Assembly (NCBI RefSeq): GCF_001913705.1
Contig: NZ_MKQD01000033.1
Location: 1-64,000, forward strand
Length of the DNA: 64,000 nucleotides
Direction of reading: 5' to 3'
From: Thalassotalea sp. PP2-459
Lineage (GTDB): Bacteria; Pseudomonadota; Gammaproteobacteria; Enterobacterales; Alteromonadaceae
Shown: in pieces, positions 1 to 9,534 of the stretch
How positions within the stretch are numbered: the stretch's first letter is position 1
Layout: each line of letters begins with the position of its first letter
Program-made: the position numbers and the translations under genes
Notes under the pieces: model-generated
Database searches by the model: none
Told to the model about the DNA's origin: nothing
The model's input: the letters and a program-made list of their open reading frames with translations, nothing else

Positions 1-153
1 TTACTTGAATTAACCATAGAATGACTATGCAATAATCCAAGTGCCGCGATCAGAAGGCGTTTAATTTGAACAAAACTTAAACAGCAAAGATCAATACGCT
101 CTAAAAGATCTCACATTTCTATAGAATTTAATGGCGATCAGATTCTAACTGAT

Positions 154-188
154 AAAAAAGCCGATAAACACTGTTTATCGGCTTTTTT
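154..188 (-). terminator. Rho-independent terminator downstream of tolC
   Basis: A perfect 16-bp stem (154-169 with 173-188) closes a 3-nt loop. The arms carry A and T runs, so the hairpin reads as a terminator on both strands. It sits 17 nt beyond the tolC stop codon on the minus strand. The first 150 bases of the window show no gene. Confidence 0.85.
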
Positions 189-204
189 ATCGCTTCATAG
201 ATAA

Positions 205-1581
205 TTAACTTGCGGTTTTTAACCCTTGGTTAATTGCGATAATGTCTTTTTCACTAATGGTGCCACCAGCACGTTTTAAATTTAAAATTGCTTGAATATA
301 ATTATATCGAGTTGATGATAAATTACGCTTAGCGTTATATAAATTACGTGTACTGTCTAGTACATCCACAATGGTACGAGTTCCCACTTCAAACCCGGCT
401 TCAGTAGCTTTTAATGCACTTTCAGCAGAAATTACAGACTGTTGTAATGCTTTAATGCTTGAAACATTAGCAATGACTGTATTGTAAGAGTTTCTTGCAT
501 TACGAACGACATTTCGATGACTCTGCTGAAGGTCTTGACTTGCTGCAACATAGTTTGCTTGAGCTTGTCTTACCGCACTTGTGGTAGCACCGCCAGAATA
601 GATTGGTACTCTTAAAGTAATACTAATAGATTGGCTGTCATTGTAAGGCGACTCAGGAAAGCTCTGCGTCACGCCTCCGGTAGTAAAATCCGATTGTGCT
701 TTGTCTTGACCATAAGAACCGTTTAAATCGAGTGTGGGATAATGACCAGCACGGGCAATGTTGATACTTTCTTTAGCAATATCAACGGATATCTTCTCTA
801 TTATTAAATCAAGATTTTTCGCTTCTGCTGTTTGTTGCCACTCATTCGCACTGTCTGGTGATGGGCGTGAAGCACTAAAACGCTCAGTATTGAGAATGTT
901 TAGATCGCGCGGGTATACATTTGTGATAACGCGTAATGCTTCTTCGGCGTTATACACATTATTTTCTGCGCGAATCTCTGCTGTTACCGCATTATCAAAT
1001 TGCGCTTGTGCTTCATGCACAGCTGTTACCGCAGTTAGGCCTACAGCATGACGCTGTTTTGTTTGTTCTAACTGTCGTTCAATGGCTTTTTTCTCAGCTT
1101 TAGCAAACTCTAAATCATCTTTCGCACTTAATACGGCAAAATATGCTTCTGTAACGCGAATGATCAAATCTTGCTTGGCAACCTGATACGAGATATCACT
1201 TCTGTGCGCTATTTTTTTCGCGTTGTCGAGTCTTAACCAAGTATCATGATGGTATAACTGCATGTTTAAATTAGCACCATAACTAGTAGAGTCTGTTTTT
1301 GTGGTTATGTTGCTACCAAAGCCACCTAAGTCACTGTTGTAGTTTTGGCTATCACGCTCACTGGCTGTTATGCTCGCGTTTGCTGACAGTTGTGGTAATA
1401 ATAAAGAGCGAGCTTGTACTATTCCTTCCTGAGAGGCGTTAAATTGTGCTTGCGCTTTAAGAACAACTGGGTCATTCGCTTTTGCTAGTTCATAAGTCGA
1501 TAATAGATCTTGCGCATAAGTAAAAGCGCTACTTGTAGCACATACAATGCCGATAATTATCGAGGTAACTGATTTTTTCAT
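205..1581 (-). CDS. tolC: TolC-family outer-membrane efflux channel
   Basis: This is a 458-residue outer-membrane factor of the TolC family, the exit duct for tripartite drug efflux pumps and type I secretion. Residues 1-23 form a signal peptide ending in a Thr-Tyr-Ala-Gln cleavage region. The rest shows the two internally similar halves typical of TolC, each with long Gln/Ala-rich heptad helices and a Pro-Ile-Tyr-Ser-Gly-Gly strand near residue 325. The length is close to the usual 450-490. It is divergent from nudF across a 180-bp AT-rich spacer, the same arrangement as tolC/nudF in Escherichia coli, which supports the tolC name over other outer-membrane factors. A strong hairpin terminator follows the stop codon. 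Confidence 0.93.
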   Translation of the reverse strand: MKKSVTSIIIGIVCATSSAFTYAQDLLSTYELAKANDPVVLKAQAQFNASQEGIVQARSLLLPQLSANASITASERDSQNYNSDLGGFGSNITTKTDSTSYGANLNMQLYHHDTWLRLDNAKKIAHRSDISYQVAKQDLIIRVTEAYFAVLSAKDDLEFAKAEKKAIERQLEQTKQRHAVGLTAVTAVHEAQAQFDNAVTAEIRAENNVYNAEEALRVITNVYPRDLNILNTERFSASRPSPDSANEWQQTAEAKNLDLIIEKISVDIAKESINIARAGHYPTLDLNGSYGQDKAQSDFTTGGVTQSFPESPYNDSQSISITLRVPIYSGGATTSAVRQAQANYVAASQDLQQSHRNVVRNARNSYNTVIANVSSIKALQQSVISAESALKATEAGFEVGTRTIVDVLDSTRNLYNAKRNLSSTRYNYIQAILNLKRAGGTISEKDIIAINQGLKTAS

Positions 1582-1760
1582 GTCGAAGCAATTCCTTAGA
1601 TATGCTATTAGTGCTTATTATTAATATGTCGTTATCCTACATGGACATAGGATTAACCTAAATAGAATAAATGTTTTCAAGGGCATTCTAGTGTAACAAA
1701 ATATTTATTACTATTTCTAAAAATTTATTTCGTTACATTTGAAAGGGTGAATTTTACACA

Positions 1761-2387
1761 ATGAAACACACATTTACATCACCACCGATATTAGGTTACA
1801 CGCAAAACGATTATACATTACATAACAAAGAAACATTATATCAAGGTTTTTTTAAGGTTGATGGTTATCACGTTAGCCATAAAAAATATGATGGTAGTGT
1901 CAGCGAAGTAATTAGTAGAGAAGTATTTGAACGTGAAGATGCTGTGGTTGTCATTCCTTATGATCCAGCATTAGACCAGGTTATTTTGATTGAACAATTT
2001 AGAGCTGGGGCTATTCGATACGGTGGTAACCCTTGGTTGCTAGAATTTGTTGCTGGTATGTTTGAAAAGCATGAATCTCCGATTGATGTTGCAATACGTG
2101 AGGCCAAAGAAGAGGCAAATATTGATATTGCACCAGAAAACATGCAAAAAGTGATGACGTATCTTTCGAGTCCTGGCGGCATGAGTGAGGCGATGCATGT
2201 CTATTTGGCTAAAGTAAGCAGTGAAAATATTGGAGGGGTTTTTGGCTTAGATGAAGAACACGAAGATATACTCGTGCATGTGATAAAAAGGGAGCAAGCA
2301 ATGGCTTTACTTTCGGAAGGAAAAATCACTAATGCTGCAACGATAATTGGGTTACAATGGCTAGCCTTAAACTATCAAACTTTGTAA
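1761..2387 (+). CDS. nudF: ADP-ribose pyrophosphatase (Nudix hydrolase)
   Basis: NudF hydrolyses ADP-ribose to AMP and ribose 5-phosphate, removing a reactive by-product of NAD turnover. The 208-residue protein has a Nudix box at residues 99-121 with Gly99, Glu105, Arg113-Glu114 and the metal-binding pair Glu117-Glu118. The glycine normally expected near the end of the motif is Asn120 here, a small departure that leaves the catalytic glutamates intact. It is the first gene of a tight co-directional set nudF-yqiB-cpdA-yqiA-parE, the same order as in E. coli. The ATG has no strong ribosome-binding site just before it, but no better in-frame start is available. Confidence 0.93.
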   Translation: MKHTFTSPPILGYTQNDYTLHNKETLYQGFFKVDGYHVSHKKYDGSVSEVISREVFEREDAVVVIPYDPALDQVILIEQFRAGAIRYGGNPWLLEFVAGMFEKHESPIDVAIREAKEEANIDIAPENMQKVMTYLSSPGGMSEAMHVYLAKVSSENIGGVFGLDEEHEDILVHVIKREQAMALLSEGKITNAATIIGLQWLALNYQTL

Positions 2388-2412
2388 TCGCTACCGGATT
2401 TTTATTTAACTA

Positions 2413-2862
2413 ATGAGCACTGTAAATACACCATATCGTCCTAAATTGTCTACATTGATGACAATATGTGAGGTTAATTATATGCTGCTTTTAAGGTTGC
2501 TTGCTGGTAAAGAGCAGCAAGGTGAGTCTCGGCATTTTTTTATTTCTGATTTTCTCTCATTTGCGTTAACGGTAAATGAAGTGACTCGCTACACTTCCTT
2601 AGTGACCATAAAACAAGAAGCAACAATCAAGGGTGTTGATTTATCAGCATTTTTACGTCCTAAAATGGTCATTCGCTTATACCATGATGCCCGCATGGCT
2701 GAAGTAGTGTCTAATCAAGATGTGCGACAAATTAAGCCACGATATGACTACCCAAATAAGCGTATGCACTTGCCTGATGAGAAAGAGCAAATAAATCAGT
2801 TTTTGACCGAATGGTTGCAATTAAGTTTACAATTGGGTCAAAGTCATGTTGCTTTGTCATAA
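2413..2862 (+). CDS. yqiB: DUF1249 family protein YqiB
   Basis: This is a 149-residue soluble protein of the DUF1249/YqiB family, whose function is unknown. The recognisable parts are the N-terminal Tyr-Met-Leu-Leu-Leu-Arg-Leu-Leu segment and the central run ending in Tyr-His-Asp-Ala-Arg-Met-Ala-Glu-Val, followed by an Ile-Lys-Pro-Arg-Tyr-Asp-Tyr-Pro-Asn motif. There are no signal peptide or membrane segments. It lies 25 nt after nudF and 15 nt before cpdA. The conserved position between these genes in gammaproteobacteria is the main clue that it belongs to the same transcription unit. Confidence 0.88.
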   Translation: MSTVNTPYRPKLSTLMTICEVNYMLLLRLLAGKEQQGESRHFFISDFLSFALTVNEVTRYTSLVTIKQEATIKGVDLSAFLRPKMVIRLYHDARMAEVVSNQDVRQIKPRYDYPNKRMHLPDEKEQINQFLTEWLQLSLQLGQSHVALS

Positions 2863-2877
2863 GTTTAAGGCAGAAAA

Positions 2878-3624
2878 TTGACTGTATCGTTCGCGCAAAT
2901 TTCAGATTGTCATTTGTTCGCTGACCGTCAAACTTGTCATCATGGCGCGAATGTTTATGACAATTTAGTGAAGGTGTTAACCGATATAAAAAACAATCAA
3001 AATATTGATTTTATTGTGTTTACTGGTGATTTAACCCAAGATCATTCTGATGGCGCCTATCAACTCTTCACCGAAGCAATTAAACGATATGGACCGGATA
3101 AACCTATCTATTATTTAGCGGGTAATCATGATGAGCCAGATAAGTTCTGCCAATTTTTTACTGATGACGTATTTAGTCATGAAAAAACGGTTGATTTACC
3201 GCACTGGCAAATACAATTGATAAACACTAAAAGTGCTACGCCTGCTGGGGTATTTAGTGCTGAAGAAGCAGCTCGGTTAGCCAAGAGTATTACCCCTGAA
3301 AAGTATCAATGTATTTTAATGCATCATCACCCGAAGCACGTGGGTTACTTTATTGACAAACACCCATTAATAAATGATGCGTTTTTTAATCAATTTCTGG
3401 CTAAATATGATAATATTCAGGCGGTTGCATGCGGTCATGTGCACAATGCCATGACATTATCGCTAGACGTTAATGACATGCCCTTATTTACCTGTCCTGC
3501 GACATCAATTCAATTCGATAAAACAGCTGATACGGTAGTAAACAGTTACTTACCGGCTGGATTTCGGCTATTTACTATCGATCAAAACAATGTGCTAACG
3601 ACTCAAGCGGTATTCTTATCTTAA
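2878..3624 (+). CDS. cpdA: 3',5'-cyclic-AMP phosphodiesterase CpdA
   Basis: CpdA is a class III cyclic-nucleotide phosphodiesterase that hydrolyses cAMP to AMP and so tempers CRP-dependent regulation. The 248-residue protein shows the calcineurin-like metallophosphoesterase motifs in order: Asp-Cys-His near residue 10, Gly-Asp-Leu-Thr near 51, Gly-Asn-His-Asp-Glu near 82, a His-His-His-Pro block near 150 and Gly-His-Val-His near 187. Translation appears to begin at a TTG codon, because the ORF opens directly into the first metal motif and no ATG or GTG lies upstream in frame. It is 15 nt downstream of yqiB and only 4 nt from yqiA. Confidence 0.92.
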   Translation: MTVSFAQISDCHLFADRQTCHHGANVYDNLVKVLTDIKNNQNIDFIVFTGDLTQDHSDGAYQLFTEAIKRYGPDKPIYYLAGNHDEPDKFCQFFTDDVFSHEKTVDLPHWQIQLINTKSATPAGVFSAEEAARLAKSITPEKYQCILMHHHPKHVGYFIDKHPLINDAFFNQFLAKYDNIQAVACGHVHNAMTLSLDVNDMPLFTCPATSIQFDKTADTVVNSYLPAGFRLFTIDQNNVLTTQAVFLS

Positions 3625-3628
3625 ACAT

Positions 3629-4204
3629 ATGACTAAACATCTTTTATATTTACATGGCTTTAATTCGTCGTCTCAATCAGAAAAAGCAATATTAACGAAA
3701 CAATATATTCATGATAAAAACATTGATGTTATTTTTCATTGTCCACAAATGTCGAGTTCACCTTTAGCCGCTATTGCGCAATGTGAAGCAATATTAGCGA
3801 GTGAACCGAATGAACAATGGGTTTTGATGGGGTCATCATTAGGTGGTTATTTTGCTACTTACTTAGCGGAAAAGTACGGTTATTCGGCCGTATTAATTAA
3901 TCCTGCGGTGAAGCCTTTTGAGTTGCTTCATGATTATATTGGTGAGCAAAAGAACCCATATACAGGTGAGACTTATGATGTGACTGAACAACATATGCAT
4001 GAATTACACGATCTTTATCACAAAAAAATATCAATAAATCGTTATATGATGATGGTACAAACAGGTGATGAAGTGTTAGATTATCGTCAAGCAGTAGAAA
4101 AATATCAGGGTAATCGTTTAATTGTGCAAACAAACGGCGATCACAGTTTTGTTGATTATCAAAAAATGTTACCTGAAATAATGGTATTCTTGTCTCTGCA
4201 ATAA
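3629..4204 (+). CDS. yqiA: YqiA-family alpha/beta-hydrolase esterase
   Basis: YqiA is a small esterase with an alpha/beta-hydrolase fold; the E. coli protein acts on short acyl esters, but its physiological substrate is not known. This 191-residue protein has the N-terminal Leu-His-Gly-Phe-Asn-Ser-Ser motif (oxyanion region), the nucleophile elbow Gly-Ser-Ser-Leu-Gly-Gly near residues 68-73, and a C-terminal Gly-Asp-His-Ser-Phe that supplies the catalytic histidine. It lies between cpdA and parE, as in enterobacteria. Confidence 0.9.
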   Translation: MTKHLLYLHGFNSSSQSEKAILTKQYIHDKNIDVIFHCPQMSSSPLAAIAQCEAILASEPNEQWVLMGSSLGGYFATYLAEKYGYSAVLINPAVKPFELLHDYIGEQKNPYTGETYDVTEQHMHELHDLYHKKISINRYMMMVQTGDEVLDYRQAVEKYQGNRLIVQTNGDHSFVDYQKMLPEIMVFLSLQ

Positions 4205-4241
4205 CATCAATTCACAGTCATAATAATTATTAGAACCCATT

Positions 4242-6131
4242 ATGAGCGAACAATATAATTCTGAATCAATAGAAGTCCTCAGTGGCTTAGACCCTGTCCG
4301 TCACCGTCCAGGTATGTATACCGATACTAATCGGCCTAACCATTTAGGCCAAGAGGTTATCGATAATTCTGTTGATGAAGCACTAGCTGGTTATGCCCAA
4401 AATATTTCCGTGATCTTGGATAAAGATCAATCGTTAGAAATTATTGACGATGGTCGCGGAATGCCTACAGATATTCACCGAGAAGAAGGTGTTAGTGGCG
4501 TAGAGTTAATTTTTTGTAAGCTACATGCTGGCGGAAAGTTTTCCAATAAAAATTATCAATTTTCCGGTGGTTTACACGGTGTAGGTATCTCTGTTGTTAA
4601 CGCGTTATCAAAACGTGTTGATGTCGCTGTTCGCCGTGAAGGAAAAGTTTTTGAAATGGCGTTTGAAAACGGTGATAAAGTAGAAGAATTGCATGAAACT
4701 GGGACTGTTGGCCGACGTAATACTGGTACCAGAGTAAAGTTTTGGCCAGATGAAAAATACTTTGATTCGGCTAAATTTTCAGTACGTAGATTGGTGCATT
4801 TGTTAAAAGCGAAAGCTGTTTTATGCCCTGGTTTGACGATAAAATTCCACGATAAAAATGAAAACCAAAAATATCAGTGGTGCTATGAAGATGGCCTGTG
4901 TGACTACCTAAAAGAGTCAGTAAAAAATTACGAAAGTTTGCCAGAAGAGCCTTTTATCGGCACTTTCTCTTCTCAAAATGAAGCTGCTGACTGGGCTGTT
5001 ACTTGGCTACCCGAAGGTGGTGACGGTATTGCGGAAAGCTATGTTAATTTAATTCCAACCGTTCAAGGCGGTACACATGTGAATGGATTGCGCCAAGGCT
5101 TGTTGGAATCTATGCGGGAGTTTTGTGAATTTAGAAACCTTATTCCTCGAGGTGTAAAACTAACGCCTGATGATATTTGGGATAAATGTGCTTTTATTTT
5201 GTCAGTTAAAATGGAAGATCCACAATTTGCTGGCCAAACGAAAGAGCGTTTATCTTCCAGACAATGCGCGGCGTTTGTAACCGGTGTTGTTAAAGATGCG
5301 TTTAGCCTTTGGCTTAATGAACATACCGAAATTGCCGAAGCATTAGCTGAGTTTTGTATTTCAAATGCGCAGAGACGATTAAAAGCCGCTAAAAAAATAG
5401 TGCGTAAGAAGGTAACACAAGGACCAGCTTTACCCGGCAAGCTAACTGATTGCGGTAGCCAAGACTCTACACGAAGCGAATTATTTTTAGTTGAAGGTGA
5501 CTCTGCCGGGGGCAGTGCAAAGCAAGCACGCGATCGAGAATTTCAAGCAATCATGCCATTGCGTGGGAAAATATTAAATACCTGGGAAGTTGATTCTGGT
5601 CAAATTTTAGCTTCTCAAGAAGTACATGATATATCTGTGGCATTAGGTATTGACCCTGATAGCGACGATTTATCAGGGTTGCGTTATGGAAAAATTTGTA
5701 TTCTAGCCGATGCTGACTCAGATGGGTTACATATTGCCACGCTATTGTGCGCGCTGTTTACTCAACATTTTCTGCCATTAGTGCAAGCAGGTCATGTGTA
5801 TGTTGCTATGCCACCTTTATATCGCGTTGATGTGGGTAAAGAAGTGTATTATGCACTCGATGAAGATGAAAAAAATGGTATTTTAGATCGTATTGAAGCT
5901 GAGAAAAAACGCGGTAAAGTTAACGTTCAACGCTTTAAAGGGTTAGGTGAAATGAACCCGTTACAATTACGTGAAACAACTATGGATCCAAATACTAGAC
6001 GGTTAGTGCAGCTAACGGTTGATGAGTTTGACGCGACAATGGAAATTATGGACATGCTCTTGTCGAAAAAGCGCAGTGGCGACAGAAAAGAATGGTTGCA
6101 AGAACACGGCGATCGAGTAGAAGTTATATAA
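4242..6131 (+). CDS. parE: DNA topoisomerase IV subunit B
   Basis: ParE is the ATPase and TOPRIM subunit of topoisomerase IV, which separates linked daughter chromosomes. The 629-residue protein has a GHKL ATPase domain (Glu-Val-Ile-Asp-Asn-Ser-Val-Asp-Glu near residues 38-46, Gly-Gly-Leu-His-Gly-Val-Gly near 109-115) and a TOPRIM domain (Val-Glu-Gly-Asp-Ser-Ala-Gly-Gly near 415, Asp-Ala-Asp-Ser-Asp-Gly further on). Its length matches ParE (about 630) rather than GyrB (about 800). Its partner parC lies 9 kb downstream, separated by a block of signalling genes. Two tandem hairpins follow the stop codon. Confidence 0.97.
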   Translation: MSEQYNSESIEVLSGLDPVRHRPGMYTDTNRPNHLGQEVIDNSVDEALAGYAQNISVILDKDQSLEIIDDGRGMPTDIHREEGVSGVELIFCKLHAGGKFSNKNYQFSGGLHGVGISVVNALSKRVDVAVRREGKVFEMAFENGDKVEELHETGTVGRRNTGTRVKFWPDEKYFDSAKFSVRRLVHLLKAKAVLCPGLTIKFHDKNENQKYQWCYEDGLCDYLKESVKNYESLPEEPFIGTFSSQNEAADWAVTWLPEGGDGIAESYVNLIPTVQGGTHVNGLRQGLLESMREFCEFRNLIPRGVKLTPDDIWDKCAFILSVKMEDPQFAGQTKERLSSRQCAAFVTGVVKDAFSLWLNEHTEIAEALAEFCISNAQRRLKAAKKIVRKKVTQGPALPGKLTDCGSQDSTRSELFLVEGDSAGGSAKQARDREFQAIMPLRGKILNTWEVDSGQILASQEVHDISVALGIDPDSDDLSGLRYGKICILADADSDGLHIATLLCALFTQHFLPLVQAGHVYVAMPPLYRVDVGKEVYYALDEDEKNGILDRIEAEKKRGKVNVQRFKGLGEMNPLQLRETTMDPNTRRLVQLTVDEFDATMEIMDMLLSKKRSGDRKEWLQEHGDRVEVI

Positions 6132-6143
6132 TTTGCTTTGTAG

Positions 6144-6182
6144 AAATGCATCGCGATGCATTTAACGACTCATAGAGTCGTT
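6144..6182 (+). promoter_or_regulatory. Two tandem perfect hairpins between parE and the MHYT kinase
   Basis: A perfect 20-bp palindrome (6144-6163, centred on TCGCGA) is followed at once by an 8-bp stem with an ATA loop (6164-6182). The second is trailed by TTTGATTTTG, a weak T tract. Together they fill most of the 71-nt spacer. They could terminate or attenuate parE transcripts, or be a protein-binding site; the sequence alone does not decide. Confidence 0.6.
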
Positions 6183-6202
6183 TGATTTTGGAGTTTTGAT
6201 GT

Positions 6203-9200
6203 ATGTTAGATTGGGTGATTACACAATTTACAATCTCAGCCGACAGTATTCTTATTTATGGTAACTATAATCCCTGGCTTGTAGCACTTTCCATTTTTAT
6301 TGCAATATTCGCCTCTTTTATGGGACTGCAGGTTGCAGCCCAAGCAAAGGGGAAAGTATCAGCATTACGTCGACACAGTATGCTTGGCATAGGTAGCGTT
6401 GCGTTAGGTGGCGGCATATGGAGTATGCATTTTATCGGTATGCTCGCTTTTGATTTATGCACAACCGTTGAATATAACGGATTAATTACCTTTTTTTCTA
6501 TGCTACCAGGCATTTTCGCTTCGTGGGTTGCGTTAAATTATATTAATAGTCACAAAAAAGGCTTTTTATCGTTATTAATCGGTGGCGTTTTGGTAGGAGC
6601 AGGGATCGGCACCATGCATTACTCTGGAATGGCAGCGATGGAGATGGCGCCTTTATTGCGATATGAGCCTTGGATGTTTGCTTTGTCGATAGTTGTTGCT
6701 GTTACGTTGGCAATGCTGTCTTTATGGATTTATTTTGGTCTAACGTTGTTGAGCAAGAAAGAGTTTAAGTGGTGGTCCCCTCATTTATGGGCAAGCATCG
6801 TGATGGGATGCGCGATAACAGGAATGCATTACACTGGCATGGCGGCAGCACGATTTGTTAGACCTCCTGGGCTTGAGTTAAGCAAGCAAACGTCCGAAAT
6901 ATCCATTTACTTAGCGTTAGGTATTTCAATTACCACTATTGTGATTATCTGTTTAGTGTTAGGACTAAACATGATTTATCGTTATAAAGATATTTCAAGA
7001 AAGGCAGCCGAAAGTGAACATCGCATGCGTGCCATGATGAACACCGCGGTCGATGGCATTATTAGCATTGATAATACAGGCACTATTTTAAGTATCAACC
7101 AAGCGACAGAACAGTTATTGGGTTGGTCGTCGGCTGAGCTAATAGGGCAAAACGTAAAAATTATCGTACCTTCACCGTATCATGAACAACATGACAACTA
7201 TATTGAGCGGTATTTAGCGACTGGCGAAGCAAATATTATTGGTAAAGGCCGAGAAGTAGAAGCTGTACATAAGGATGGTAGCAGTGTTGCAATTCGCCTT
7301 GGCATAGGACACGTTAAATTAAGCACTAATGATTTTTTTGTTGCGTTTATTTCAGATATTAGACCTCGTATACGCATGGAAAGAGCGTTACGTGAAAATG
7401 AAGAAAAATATCGTTCATTAATTACCAATATTTCAGGCATTGCTTATCGATGTAAAAATGTGCCTGGCCGGCCAATGATCTTTATTAGTGAAGCTGTTGA
7501 AGCTATCACTGGGTATCCACCGGAAGATTTTTTATTACCATCTCCTAAGCGAAGCTTTTCAGAGCTGGTTCACCCTGACGATATTGACAATATAACAGCA
7601 AAAGTTACTCTTGGCGGGGCATTTAATATTGAATATCGTATCATTACCCGAAGCGGTGACATTCGTTGGATGATTGGGCAGGGGCGTCATGTGCAAGATG
7701 AAGAAAAAAATGAATCTTGGATAGACGGTTTCATTATGGATATCACTGAACGACGAGTAATGGAAGAAGAGCTTAGAACGGCTAAAGAGTCTGCTGAGCA
7801 AGCTGCGTCTGCAAGAGCAAGTTTTATGGCAAACATGAGCCATGAAATTCGTACACCAATGAACGCGATTATTGGCTTCAGTGATATTTTACTAGAAAGT
7901 GGCTTAGCGGCTGAACCACAGCGACATTTAAAAACCATCAATAATTCTGCTAAGTCTTTGTTACATTTATTGAATGATATCTTAGATAGTGCGAAATTAG
8001 ATAAAGGAAAACTGGATCTCGAAATTCGTGATTTTTCATTAATTCAAGAAGTCGACGAAGTTGTCTCTACCTTATGGTTACAAGCAAGAAATAAAGGGCT
8101 TGAATTAACCGTTGACGTATCACCTAAATTAAAGAAGACATATGCAGGTTCTCCAGAAAGAGTTCGTCAAGTACTCACCAACTTAGTGAGTAATGCCGTC
8201 AAATTCACGCAACAAGGTTATGTGAAAATAACCGTATCACCAACCCAAGATAACAACATTGAATTTGTGATTGAAGACAGTGGAATAGGCATGAGTAAGT
8301 CACAACTTTCTGCTGTATTTGACCCTTTTACTCAGGCAGATGCTTCAATGAGTCGCCGCTTTGGTGGCACAGGGCTAGGAACAACGATTAGTAAACAACT
8401 TGTCGAATTAATGGGGGGTAAAATTAGTGCGACAAGTGAAGAAAATAAAGGCAGTACCTTCAGATTTACTCTTCCACTCCAAGCGCGTAAAAACCTTGTT
8501 GTAGAACAAAAACAAGAACGTATCAAGTTACCACCAATGACGGTTTTAGTTGTTGATGATATTCAGCAAAATATTGATTTACTTTCTGTTTTATTAGAGC
8601 GAGAGGGGCATACGGTGTTAACAGCTCGTGATGGTCAACAAGCGTTAATTCGCATGGCCGCAGAAGACAACTTAGACCTGGTGATTATGGATGTTCAAAT
8701 GCCTATCATGGATGGTTTAACTGCAGCCAAAGAGCGGCGAAAAGTAGAGCAGGAAGAAGGGCTTGATCATATTCCTATTATTGCCTTTACTGCGAGTGTA
8801 TTGGACGATGATCGGGTTGCTGCAAAAAATGCTGGTATGGATGGCTTTGCTAATAAACCTGTTGATATTTTTGCATTGTTCAATGAGGCCGCTCGCGTGT
8901 TAGGTGTTGAGACTTGTCAACCAGATATAACAGAACCAGAAGAAGCATTAGGTAAACTCATTGATGAGAAAAAAGGGGTTGCTTTGTGGGGATCAAAAGA
9001 AGGATATTATCAAGAACTGGTGAAGTTTACCCAGCAATACCCAGAAGATTTTACGTTGTTAACGCCATTATGCGAAGCACAAAATTGGCAAGAATTAAAA
9101 GCACTCGCACATAAGCTAAAAGGCGTTTGTGGTAACTTATCGTTAATTAGTTTAATGCGTCATTTAGAAAAATTAGAAGCAATCATTACTAGTCATCCGA

Positions 9201-9523
9201 TGCAAAGCGCTCCTGTTATTGATGCTATTCAAGCGATGTTCGATGCAGTAAAAGCTGAAGTAGAGCAAGAAGGGAATACGGTAGCTTCAACAGAAGGAAA
9301 CCTTGGCAATGCAGATGAACTTATTGATACATTGCAAATATTAAAAGCTGCAGCGGAGCAAAATGAAATAGATGAACAGGCGCTACTTAAAATTACGGAC
9401 ATTCAAGGACAACAGTGTTTTCAGTCTGAGCTTAATGCAATTAATCAATCGATTAACGATTTTGAATTTACACAAGCTGTCGCATTGATTGAAGATGTAT
9501 TAAATCAAATGGCTAATCGTTAA
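6203..9523 (+). CDS. MHYT-domain hybrid sensor histidine kinase (PAS-PAS-HisKA-HATPase-REC-HPt)
   Basis: This 1106-residue inner-membrane kinase begins with a seven-helix MHYT sensor domain (residues ~10-255). Its Met-His-Phe/Tyr-x-Gly-Met motifs recur three times; MHYT domains are proposed to bind copper and sense a diatomic gas or redox state. Two PAS domains follow (~272-390 and ~398-520), then HisKA with phospho-acceptor His547, a HATPase domain ending in Phe-Gly-Gly-Thr-Gly-Leu-Gly, a receiver domain with Asp830, and a C-terminal HPt domain with His970. This is the full set for an internal four-step phosphorelay. A GGAG ribosome-binding site lies 10 nt before the ATG. The next gene, 12 nt downstream, encodes an HD-GYP response regulator, the likely output. 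Confidence 0.93.
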   Translation: MLDWVITQFTISADSILIYGNYNPWLVALSIFIAIFASFMGLQVAAQAKGKVSALRRHSMLGIGSVALGGGIWSMHFIGMLAFDLCTTVEYNGLITFFSMLPGIFASWVALNYINSHKKGFLSLLIGGVLVGAGIGTMHYSGMAAMEMAPLLRYEPWMFALSIVVAVTLAMLSLWIYFGLTLLSKKEFKWWSPHLWASIVMGCAITGMHYTGMAAARFVRPPGLELSKQTSEISIYLALGISITTIVIICLVLGLNMIYRYKDISRKAAESEHRMRAMMNTAVDGIISIDNTGTILSINQATEQLLGWSSAELIGQNVKIIVPSPYHEQHDNYIERYLATGEANIIGKGREVEAVHKDGSSVAIRLGIGHVKLSTNDFFVAFISDIRPRIRMERALRENEEKYRSLITNISGIAYRCKNVPGRPMIFISEAVEAITGYPPEDFLLPSPKRSFSELVHPDDIDNITAKVTLGGAFNIEYRIITRSGDIRWMIGQGRHVQDEEKNESWIDGFIMDITERRVMEEELRTAKESAEQAASARASFMANMSHEIRTPMNAIIGFSDILLESGLAAEPQRHLKTINNSAKSLLHLLNDILDSAKLDKGKLDLEIRDFSLIQEVDEVVSTLWLQARNKGLELTVDVSPKLKKTYAGSPERVRQVLTNLVSNAVKFTQQGYVKITVSPTQDNNIEFVIEDSGIGMSKSQLSAVFDPFTQADASMSRRFGGTGLGTTISKQLVELMGGKISATSEENKGSTFRFTLPLQARKNLVVEQKQERIKLPPMTVLVVDDIQQNIDLLSVLLEREGHTVLTARDGQQALIRMAAEDNLDLVIMDVQMPIMDGLTAAKERRKVEQEEGLDHIPIIAFTASVLDDDRVAAKNAGMDGFANKPVDIFALFNEAARVLGVETCQPDITEPEEALGKLIDEKKGVALWGSKEGYYQELVKFTQQYPEDFTLLTPLCEAQNWQELKALAHKLKGVCGNLSLISLMRHLEKLEAIITSHPMQSAPVIDAIQAMFDAVKAEVEQEGNTVASTEGNLGNADELIDTLQILKAAAEQNEIDEQALLKITDIQGQQCFQSELNAINQSINDFEFTQAVALIEDVLNQMANR

Positions 9524-9534
9524 GGTATAGAGAC

